Shown here piece by piece: positions 6,563-12,269 of a stretch of 12,269 bases of DNA (its first letter is position 1; every line of letters begins with the position of its first letter). A model generated the notes under the pieces. That model was given only the letters and a program-made list of their open reading frames with translations, made no database searches and had not been told where the DNA came from. The DNA lies in contig CALBHI010000407.1 in NCBI GenBank assembly GCA_937894535.1, forward strand, positions 1 to 12,269, written 5' to 3'. The translations under genes and the position numbers were made by a program. Source of the stretch: an uncultured Verrucomicrobiota bacterium (GTDB lineage: Bacteria; Verrucomicrobiota; Kiritimatiellia; CAIVKH01).

Positions 6563-7624
6563 CCCACCCACGCCCTCGCCGCTGACGCCCGCATGGCGGC
6601 CGGCACCATGTGGCAACGCGCCGGAAAGATGAAGGAAGCCGCCGCCGCTTTCCGCAAACTGGTCGAGGAACATCCTGCGTATCCCGGTTTGGACGAAGCC
6701 CACCTCGGTCGTGCCCGCGCCGAAATGGCCCTCGAGCGCGCCAAGCCGGCGGCCACCGCCCTCGAGGCGGTGATCGCCCTCTCCACCAACCGCCGTTACC
6801 TCGCGGAAGCCCATTACCTCCGCGGTACCCTGCACGAACAAGCCGAAGATCCGGCCGCCGCCGAGACCTCCTACCGCGCGGCGTTGTCCTGCGACCCACC
6901 CGCCTCCCTGGCCCGCACCATTCAATTCCGCCGCGTCGCCGTGCTGCAGCGGCAGCAGCGTGACCCGGAAGCCGCCGCCCTGATGAACCAATTGATCCGT
7001 GACGGCGCGGGCGATCAACTGCCCCCCGCCCTGCTCGAATGGCTGGCCCGCTGGAACCTCGAGCAGCGTGCCGATGCCGAGGCCGAGGCTGCCGCCCTCC
7101 TGCTCGCCCGGCACGGCAACACCCCGGGATGGAACCTGCTCGGCCACTACATCGCCGGCGTGGCCGCGCGCCGCCAGGACAAGACCGAGGCCGCCATCGC
7201 CGCCTTCACCCAGGCCGACGCCTCGCCGCTCAACGCCCGCGAAGCCGTCGACGCCGCCTACCAGCTCGGTGAACTGGCGCTCGCCGCCCGCCAACCGGAC
7301 CAGGCGGTCACCCACTTCCGCCGCGCTGCCGAACGCGCCGCCGCCGACACGATGATGGATCTCCGCGCCCGCAGTTACCTGCACCTCGGCCTCGCCTACG
7401 AAGCCCTCGAAGACTGGGCCGAAGCCTCGCGCTACTACCTCAGCGTCGGCGTCCTGTTCGATGATCCATCCGTCACCCCGGAGAGCCTCTACCGCGCCGC
7501 CGGGGCCCTGCATGCACGCCAGCTCGGGGGCCAGCGCGACCGCGTGCTCGGCGAACTGCGCCAGCGCTTTCCGGCCAGCGACTGGACCACACGTTCGCTT
7601 GAGCGGTGGCCCGCGCAACCCTGA
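6563..7624 (+). pseudogene. C-terminal part of the split TPR protein, in frame after TAG
   Basis: The frame stays open directly after the TAG for 353 residues to TGA 7622-7624, and the TPR array continues without loss of register (next x-Pro at H458-P459, exactly 37 residues after the stop). The first ATG is at 6593, but it and the ATG at 6608 have no purine-rich ribosome binding site, no signal sequence and would begin inside a repeat. Independent expression is therefore unlikely. The stretch is either a dead remnant, readthrough product or a normal C-terminus hidden by a sequence error. If translated from 6593 alone it would be a 343-residue cytoplasmic TPR fragment. Confidence 0.75.
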
Positions 7625-7644
7625 ACGCCCCCGCGAACGAGTCG

Positions 7645-7673
7645 TTGATTAACACCGCCGATTCCCGTAACGT
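7645..7673 (+). promoter_or_regulatory. Weak candidate promoter for the 191-residue protein
   Basis: TTGATT (7645-7650, four of six matches to the -35 consensus) and TAACGT (7668-7673, three of six) are 17 bases apart. The ATG lies only six bases after the -10, so a transcript from here would be leaderless, which would agree with the absence of a ribosome binding site. The -10 match is poor, and readthrough from the operon upstream is an alternative. Confidence 0.2.
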
Positions 7674-7679
7674 GCCGCC

Positions 7680-8255
7680 ATGAGTCAGGACTGGGTCATC
7701 AAAAGCCGCGCCCACACGTGCGCCATCAGCGGGGAGCCGTTCACCGACGGTGCCGCCATTTATTCCACCTTGAACCGGGGTAACGAAGGCTTCGAGCGCC
7801 AGGACATCTGTGAAGCACACTGGCCGGAGGCGCCCCGCGACGGCATCGTCAGTTTCTGGCGCACCGTGTACCAGGCCCCGCCGCCGCCCGCCCAGGAACC
7901 GCTGAAGAAAGAAACCGTCGAAACCCTGCTGCGCCAGTACATGTCACGCGAGGACTACTCGCGCATCAACGTGGTGTACATCCTGACCGTGATGCTCGAA
8001 CGCAAGCGGGTGCTGATCGAACGCGATGTGCAGCGCAAGGACGACGGCTCGAAACTGCGCATCTATGAGCACAAGCAAACCGGGGAAATCTTCACCGTGC
8101 CCGATCCGGAACTGCGCCTCGACCAGCTGGGGGATGTGCAGAAGGAAGTGAACGAACTGCTCGGCATCGGGGTGCCTGCCGCCGCGGCCGCGACGGCAGC
8201 CGCTACGGCCCCGGAAAACCCGGCCGCGTCAAACGAGCCGCCACCGGCGGGCTGA
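7680..8255 (+). CDS. Unrecognised 191-residue protein with possible metal site
   Basis: I do not recognise this protein. Near the N-terminus it has H12-x-C14 and, 30 residues later, C44-x2-H47, a spacing that could bind one zinc ion; the segment between (SGEPFTDGAAIYSTLNR) looks like a compact beta fold. A Pro-rich stretch (about 66-75) is followed by a helical, charged region (VVYILTVMLERKRVLIERDV) and a strand-like EHKQTGEIFTVPDPEL; the end is Ala/Pro-rich and probably disordered. There is no signal peptide or membrane helix, so it is likely cytoplasmic. No Shine-Dalgarno sequence precedes ATG 7680. It lies 55 bases after the TPR gene and converges on the DUF5362-like gene with five bases between stops. 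It is coding by codon composition and clean ends, but its function is unknown. Confidence 0.8.
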   Translation: MSQDWVIKSRAHTCAISGEPFTDGAAIYSTLNRGNEGFERQDICEAHWPEAPRDGIVSFWRTVYQAPPPPAQEPLKKETVETLLRQYMSREDYSRINVVYILTVMLERKRVLIERDVQRKDDGSKLRIYEHKQTGEIFTVPDPELRLDQLGDVQKEVNELLGIGVPAAAAATAAATAPENPAASNEPPPAG

Positions 8256-8260
8256 GTTCC

Positions 8261-8614
8261 TCACGAACCCGCGGACAGGACCGCCGCGGCAAAGGCCGGT
8301 ATCAGGATCGCGCCCACCAACGCCAGCACGGCAATGATCAGGCCGATCAGCGAGAGGATTCCCAGGATCTTGAAGTACAGCGCGAGGCGCCCGAGCGCCT
8401 CGTTCAGCGCCGCTTCGTCCTCGTAATCATGGGCTGTCGCCAACGCCTTGCTGGTCTTGAGCAGGATCACACCCAGCCAGATCGGCAACCAGGCGATCAG
8501 CAACCCGACCAGACTCAACGCCGTGAACACCCCCTGGATGATGGACAACACGCCGGCGAATGTGATCCAACCCTTCACCCGGTACAACGAACCCGTCACG
8601 CTTTTAATGTCCAT
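8261..8614 (-). CDS. Small membrane protein, DUF5362-like
   Basis: About 117 residues with at least three hydrophobic segments: GWITFAGVLSIIQGVFTALS and the adjoining LVGLLIAWLPIWLGVILL near the N-terminus, and LALYFKILGILSLIGLIIAVLALVGAILIP near the C-terminus, separated by a charged Glu/Asp-rich loop (TAHDYEDEAALNEALGR). The pattern, size and the KGWI-start resemble the DUF5362 family of unknown function; I recall this from memory and have not searched. Two adjacent ATGs (8617 and 8614) follow the ribosome binding site AGGAGA (8621-8626 on the minus strand); 8614 has the better spacing. An upstream ATG at 8635 would lie before that site and is unlikely. It lies 85 bases downstream of the SGNH-TPR gene on the same strand. 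No function can be given beyond inner-membrane location. Confidence 0.75.
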   Translation of the reverse strand: MDIKSVTGSLYRVKGWITFAGVLSIIQGVFTALSLVGLLIAWLPIWLGVILLKTSKALATAHDYEDEAALNEALGRLALYFKILGILSLIGLIIAVLALVGAILIPAFAAAVLSAGS

Positions 8615-8699
8615 CATGGTTCTCCTTTCACGCACTCTAGGCGATCAACCGGATGGCCGTCACGCCCTGATTGCACCAACCACCCCGGTACCGTACGGA

Positions 8700-10715
8700 T
8701 CAAGGCCGGTCCGGATCGCAGACGGCCAGCCGTTGTTTGATCTCCGCCGCCTCGGTCTCGGCACCCCGGTAGTGCAACACGAGGGCAAGGTTCCGCAAGG
8801 CGCTGGCGTGGCAGGGAACCTGCTCGACGGCCTGCCGGAAATGCCGTTCGGCATCCTCGTACCGGTTGCGTTTCAACGCGATCACGCCCAGGTTGTTGAA
8901 CGCCTCGACCATGTCCGGTTCGCACGCGAGGGCTTGCCGGAAATCGCGCTCGGCGAGGTCGAGTTGACCCAGGCGCCCATACACCACGGCGCGGTTGTAC
9001 CAGGCTTTGCCGAGCCATGGCGTTAGCGCGATCACGCGGTCCAGCAGGTCGAGGCTCTCGGTCATGCGCCCCTGCTCCGCCAACAACGTGGCGGCTTCGA
9101 TCCGGGCCAGCGCGGCCGGACGCCGCCCGCCCGGAACTTCTCCGCGCTCCAGGGCGGACAACCCCTCGGCAACCTGCCCGCGCCGCACCAGATGACGCCC
9201 GAGCGCATGCTGATGCGCCCGCACATGCGGCCACTCGACGGCCAAGCGCCGGGCCACATCCCACGCATCGTCCCATTGCTCCAGCTCCTCGAGTACGCGC
9301 AACAACCGCACGCCATGCGGCGGCGGGATCGGTGACGTCCGGCAGGCGGCCACCAACCGGTCCCGCACGCCCGTCACATCGCGCACGCCGATCCGCGCAC
9401 GCAACCCGCGCAACCGCGCGGTGATGGTCCCGGCAAGAACCTGGTGGTCGTCGACCGCCACGAACGGGGGTCGCACCAACCGCGCATGCATCACACTGGT
9501 GGTGTTGAGTTCATCCCACGGCGTGTAGATCAACGCGTCCAGCACGTCGTCGCGCGACAGCCAATCGCGCGGCGATGCATCGACCCCCCGGCGTTGCAGC
9601 AACGGAACGAGGCCGTCGGCGAGCAGGCGGGCGACCTCGTAGTTGCCACCCGGCGTGAAGTGGACATGGTCCCAGAACAGGTCGGCCGCATCCGGACGCG
9701 CCAGCAGCAGCGCCTCCACATCCACCACGGACGCCTGGCCGGCCATCGCGCGCACCTGGTCGTTGATCGCGGTGTCCGCGCGGAAGCGCAGCGGATCGAG
9801 ATCGCGCGAACGCCGCCACGCGGCGCGTGCCGCCTCCTCCTCGCCGCGCGCCAGCAGGTCAAGGCTGTCACGGTAGGCCGCCAGTGCGGCGGCTCCGCCC
9901 GGGGTGGACGGCGCCGCAAAGGGTGCACGGTAAGGTTGGCTGGCCACCGTGGCGAGCAACGGCTCGGCACCGGCCCGGCGGATCGCGGCAAGGATGGACG
10001 CCAGGTTCGCGCCATAGCGGCGATGCACCGCGTCGAGCACCGGAGATCCGGGCTCGATGACGCGGTTGGAAAACTGGGCCAGGCCACGCCAACCGGGTGA
10101 CTCGCGCTCCACCACCTCGCCGTACCGGGTCCGCATCCACTGGCCCAACCGCCAGCCGCGCGCGGTCAACACCGCGCGGGCATACCACGGCTCGATCGCG
10201 GCGAGAAAGCGGGTTCCCGGCACCGGCCCGAAGGGGCCGATCGCCTCGTTGTTGCCCATGTACACCACCACCACGTCGGGGTGCAGCGGGGCGATGGACC
10301 GGGCGATGTCCACGATCACCGACGAATCGATCGCGGTCATCGCCGCGTTGATCACCTCCACGGTCGTGTCGGGATAGGCGGCGCGCAGCAGCACCTCCAG
10401 GTGCGCCGCGAGGCCAAAGGCGGGGGCGGGATCCCCCATCGCTGCCGACTCGCCGAGCACCACCACCCGGATTCCCTCGGCCGCCCCGGAGGAGCGGAAC
10501 GGCACCGGCGAACGGACCTGTCCGGGAGCAAACCACAACCGGCCGATGTCGGGATTGTCTCGCCAGACCGAACCATCCTCCGCAGCCTCGTACACCGCCC
10601 ATGCGGGCTCGATTCCAACCGGGATGCGCCGCAGGACAACCTCCACCGCCACCAGCCCGGCCAGCGGGATCACCACCGCCAACGCCACCTTCGCCAACCA
10701 GCGCCGCGCCCACAC
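8700..10715 (-). CDS. Membrane-anchored SGNH hydrolase with C-terminal TPR domain
   Basis: About 671 residues from GTG 10715. An N-terminal signal anchor (ARRWLAKVALAVVIPLAGLV) is followed by an SGNH/GDSL hydrolase fold: block I VVVLGES with nucleophile S90, block III VVYMGNN (154-156), block V DHVH with D349 and H352. A helical, TPR-like insertion lies between blocks III and V. The last 160 or so residues are tetratricopeptide repeats (for example LGKAWYNRAVVYGRLGQLD and MVEAFNNLGVIALKRNRYED). SGNH enzymes of this kind act as esterases or as acetyl transferases on glycans; the substrate here is unknown. I chose GTG 10715 because GGAGG (minus, 10726-10730) lies ten bases upstream and the anchor follows at once. 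A frame extension to TTG 10808 has no ribosome binding site and runs through the AT-richer divergent gap. It diverges from a UDP-xylose synthase gene, hinting at a glycan link. Confidence 0.85.
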   Translation of the reverse strand: MWARRWLAKVALAVVIPLAGLVAVEVVLRRIPVGIEPAWAVYEAAEDGSVWRDNPDIGRLWFAPGQVRSPVPFRSSGAAEGIRVVVLGESAAMGDPAPAFGLAAHLEVLLRAAYPDTTVEVINAAMTAIDSSVIVDIARSIAPLHPDVVVVYMGNNEAIGPFGPVPGTRFLAAIEPWYARAVLTARGWRLGQWMRTRYGEVVERESPGWRGLAQFSNRVIEPGSPVLDAVHRRYGANLASILAAIRRAGAEPLLATVASQPYRAPFAAPSTPGGAAALAAYRDSLDLLARGEEEAARAAWRRSRDLDPLRFRADTAINDQVRAMAGQASVVDVEALLLARPDAADLFWDHVHFTPGGNYEVARLLADGLVPLLQRRGVDASPRDWLSRDDVLDALIYTPWDELNTTSVMHARLVRPPFVAVDDHQVLAGTITARLRGLRARIGVRDVTGVRDRLVAACRTSPIPPPHGVRLLRVLEELEQWDDAWDVARRLAVEWPHVRAHQHALGRHLVRRGQVAEGLSALERGEVPGGRRPAALARIEAATLLAEQGRMTESLDLLDRVIALTPWLGKAWYNRAVVYGRLGQLDLAERDFRQALACEPDMVEAFNNLGVIALKRNRYEDAERHFRQAVEQVPCHASALRNLALVLHYRGAETEAAEIKQRLAVCDPDRP

Positions 10716-10832
10716 GGTCAGCCCGCCTCCGAGGCGGTCGCCAACACCGCGGCCCGACGCGATTTTAAGTTGTTTGCCGCAACGTGTTGGATTAGGTTCA
10801 TGGTTCAATCATTAACGGAAAGAGCGTACGTT
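10716..10832. promoter_or_regulatory. Divergent intergenic promoter region (SGNH-TPR / uxs)
   Basis: This 117-base gap is clearly more AT-rich than the flanks (for example GATTTTAAGTTGTTTG at 10761-10776 and TTCAATCATTAA at 10804-10815), as expected for promoters of both divergent genes. On the plus strand a possible -35 TTGGAT (10787-10792) is 17 bases from CATTAA (10810-10815), but the -10 is weak. GGAAAGAG (10817-10824) eight bases before ATG 10833 is a plausible ribosome binding site. GGAGG on the minus strand (10726-10730) serves the SGNH gene. Exact promoter elements are uncertain. Confidence 0.45.
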
Positions 10833-11798
10833 ATGGCCTCTGCGAATGCGAAACCTTTGTCATTGATCACCGGCGGCGCCGGGTTCCTCGGCTCCCACAT
10901 CACCGACTTCCTGCTCGCCAAGGGCCATGCGGTGATCGGCATGGACAACCTGATCACCGGCAACCTTGCCAACATCGCCCACCTCAAGGGCAACCCGGAC
11001 TACCGCTTCGTCCACCACGACGTCACCAAGTACATCGACCTGCCCGACCCGATCGACTACATCTTCCACTTCGCCTCCCCGGCCAGCCCGATCGATTACC
11101 TCGAACTGCCGATCCAGACCCTGAAGGTCGGCGCACTCGGCACGCACAACGCGCTCGGCCTGGCCAAGGCCAAGAAGGCGCGCCTGCTGCTCGCCTCGAC
11201 CTCCGAAGTCTACGGCGACCCGCTGGTGCATCCGCAGACCGAGGACTACTGGGGCAATGTCAACCCGATCGGCCCGCGCGGCGTGTACGATGAAGCCAAA
11301 CGCTTCGCCGAGTCGATCACCATGGCCTACCAGCGCTACCACGGCGTCGAGACCCGCATCGTGCGCATCTTCAACACCTACGGTCCCCGCATGCGCCCGA
11401 AGGACGGCCGCGTCGTTCCCGCGTTCATCACCCAGGCCCTGAAAAACGAACCGATCACCGTGTTCGGCGACGGCAGCCAGACCCGCAGCTTTTGCTACAT
11501 GTCCGACCTGATCGAAGGCATCTACGCGCTCTCGCAGAGCAACGAGTTGCTGCCCACCAACATCGGCAACCCGACGGAAATGAGCGTGCTGGAATTCGCC
11601 GAGACGATCCGCCGCCGCTGCAACAGCTCGTCGGAGATCATCTTCAAGCCGCTGCCGGTGGACGACCCGAAGATCCGCCAGCCCAACATCAGCAAGGCCC
11701 GCCGCGTGCTCAACTGGGAACCCAAGGTCACCCTCGACCATGGCCTCGAATCCACCATCGCCTATTTCCGCAGCCTGATCGATCGCGGCGAACTCTGA
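10833..11798 (+). CDS. uxs: UDP-glucuronate decarboxylase (UDP-xylose synthase)
   Basis: A 321-residue extended short-chain dehydrogenase that converts UDP-glucuronate to UDP-xylose and CO2 with tightly bound NAD+. The Rossmann motif GGAGFLGS is at 14-21. Residues matching the UXS catalytic set are visible: T123 and E125 in STSEVYGDP, and Y152/K156 in GVYDEAKRF, a stretch nearly diagnostic for this enzyme. HFASPASPIDY and NTYGPRMRPKDGRVVPAFI are also typical of the family. Length equals that of soluble bacterial UXS, without the N-terminal membrane anchor of animal forms or the ArnA fusion. ATG 10833 is preferred for its ribosome binding site; ATG 10800 would add eleven residues. The product probably feeds xylose into a surface polysaccharide, but no glycosyltransferase is in the window. 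Some SDR relatives such as dTDP-glucose dehydratase look similar but lack these motifs. Confidence 0.95.
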   Translation: MASANAKPLSLITGGAGFLGSHITDFLLAKGHAVIGMDNLITGNLANIAHLKGNPDYRFVHHDVTKYIDLPDPIDYIFHFASPASPIDYLELPIQTLKVGALGTHNALGLAKAKKARLLLASTSEVYGDPLVHPQTEDYWGNVNPIGPRGVYDEAKRFAESITMAYQRYHGVETRIVRIFNTYGPRMRPKDGRVVPAFITQALKNEPITVFGDGSQTRSFCYMSDLIEGIYALSQSNELLPTNIGNPTEMSVLEFAETIRRRCNSSSEIIFKPLPVDDPKIRQPNISKARRVLNWEPKVTLDHGLESTIAYFRSLIDRGEL

Positions 11799-11833
11799 TT
11801 GCTGAACCCGCCACGTTGTGAGATAACCGACCC

Positions 11834-12269
11834 ATGAAACTCCACTACAGCAAACAGGATGGCCTCTCGAAGGAGTTCGACATCGGCGAGCGCTCGATCA
11901 CCATCGGCCGCAGCCCCGACGCCGACATCATCCTGCTCGACGACAAGGTCTCGCGGGTGCATTGCGGCATCCGGCTGTGGGACGGTGAATTCTACATCAA
12001 GGACCTGAAGTCGAAAAACGGCACCTTTGTCAACGGCCGCCGCGTCGAGGTCGCGAAACTCAAGGCCTCGGACGTCATCAAGGTCGGCGGCTACACCTTC
12101 ACCTTCGAACAACCGGCCGGCACCGGCACCGAAACCGCCCTGCGCGAGATCAGCGACGAAATGGACCTCGGCAAAGGCTCCTCGACCCCGCTGAAGGAAA
12201 TCGTCAACGACTCCCAGGGGCCCCCCGCCACCCCCCCCCCCCCCCCCGCCCCCCCCCCCGCCCCCCCCG
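11834..12269 (+). CDS. FHA-domain protein, 3' end missing
   Basis: The gene starts at ATG 11834, 35 bases after uxs, with no strong ribosome binding site, and leaves the window unfinished. Residues 1 to about 95 form a forkhead-associated domain, a phosphothreonine-binding module: conserved G25-R26 (TIGRSPDADI), S40-x2-H43 (VSRVH) and N62-G63 with NGTFVNG (62-68). A short acidic helix (LREISDEMDL) follows, then SSTPLKEIVNDSQG and a run of prolines coded by almost pure C. FHA proteins usually read Ser/Thr kinase signals, but no kinase is visible here, and the C-terminal domain is unknown. The proline run from about 12221 onward is doubtful sequence and should not be taken as real protein without checking. 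Confidence 0.88.
   Translation, partial: MKLHYSKQDGLSKEFDIGERSITIGRSPDADIILLDDKVSRVHCGIRLWDGEFYIKDLKSKNGTFVNGRRVEVAKLKASDVIKVGGYTFTFEQPAGTGTETALREISDEMDLGKGSSTPLKEIVNDSQGPPATPPPPPAPPPAPP
12221..12269. repeat. Poly-C low-complexity tract at window end
   Basis: From 12221 the sequence is nearly all C: runs of 6, 17 (12231-12247), 11 (12249-12259) and 8 (12261-12268) separated by single G or short GCCA breaks. In frame it would encode almost only Pro. Genuine Pro-rich linkers in this window (ftsK, 1108-1200) mix CCG, CCT and CCC codons, whereas this tract uses CCC almost exclusively. A dark-cycle poly-G artefact read on the other strand, or collapse at a contig end, is the likely cause. Confidence 0.8.

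Noticed and set aside
5213..7618. Minus-strand 801-codon open frame opposite the TPR gene
   Set aside because: Although longer than either half of the split TPR gene, it encodes a Gly/Val/Arg-rich sequence with no recognisable fold; the sense frame has a signal peptide and a regular 37-residue repeat.
8247..8272. GCGGG/CCCGC pair across the convergent stops as a terminator
   Set aside because: The stem is only five base pairs with a 16-base loop and no T-run; too weak to call.
8634..8663. Minus-strand promoter for the DUF5362-like gene (GTGACG at 8658-8663, TAGAGT at 8634-8639, 18-base spacer)
   Set aside because: Each element matches four of six positions, but the resulting leader would begin almost at the ribosome binding site, and co-transcription with the SGNH-TPR gene is as likely.
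8686..8698. Overlapping palindromes CGGTACCG and CCGTACGG
   Set aside because: Eight-base palindromes are common by chance in GC-rich DNA and have no clear context here.
1..12269. CRISPR arrays, tRNA or rRNA genes, insertion sequences, phage or defence genes
   Set aside because: I saw no spaced direct repeats, no cloverleaf or rRNA-like sequence, and no transposase, integrase or known defence domain on either strand.

Overview
The window is a GC-rich, densely coded bacterial segment. It holds ten recognisable genes, one of them split by an in-frame stop and one running off the right edge, plus one doubtful small ORF. Nothing in it identifies the species. A TolQ/ExbB-type protein with its own signal peptide, an FtsK with a long Pro-rich linker, an SGNH-TPR membrane protein and a DUF5362-like protein together suggest a didermic bacterium, perhaps of the Planctomycetes-Verrucomicrobia-Kiritimatiellota group. 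That placement is inference. Nine of the ten gene ends seen use TGA and one uses TAA; TAG occurs only inside a gene.

Left edge (1-388): about 390 bases without a secure gene. They hold a perfect 15-bp inverted repeat (45-83, probable terminator), a doubtful 55-codon ORF on the minus strand, and a probable ftsK promoter with an overlapping small dyad.

Main operon (389-7624, plus strand): ftsK DNA translocase, a RodZ-like HTH membrane protein, pgsA phosphatidylglycerophosphate synthase, exbB/tolQ, exbD/tolR, and a secreted TPR protein. Four of the five junctions are 4-base start/stop overlaps (GTGA or ATGA), so translation is probably coupled. The set joins chromosome segregation, cell-shape or division scaffolding, phospholipid synthesis and a proton-driven envelope motor with a periplasmic TPR partner. 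It resembles a Tol-Pal-like envelope constriction module fused to an ftsK operon. The TPR gene is cut by a single TAG at 6560-6562. The reading frame continues for 353 more residues, and the stop falls exactly in register with the 37-residue TPR repeat, so the gene is best read as one 774-codon gene with a nonsense change, a sequence error or a recoded codon.

Middle (7680-8614): an unrecognised 191-residue protein with a possible HxC/CxxH metal site (plus strand) converges, with a 5-base gap, on a small DUF5362-like membrane protein (minus strand).

Right part (8700-12269): a membrane-anchored SGNH hydrolase with C-terminal TPRs (minus strand) diverges from a UDP-glucuronate decarboxylase gene (UDP-xylose synthesis), which is followed by an FHA-domain protein. 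The FHA gene runs into an almost pure poly-C tract at the window end that looks like an assembly or sequencing artefact.
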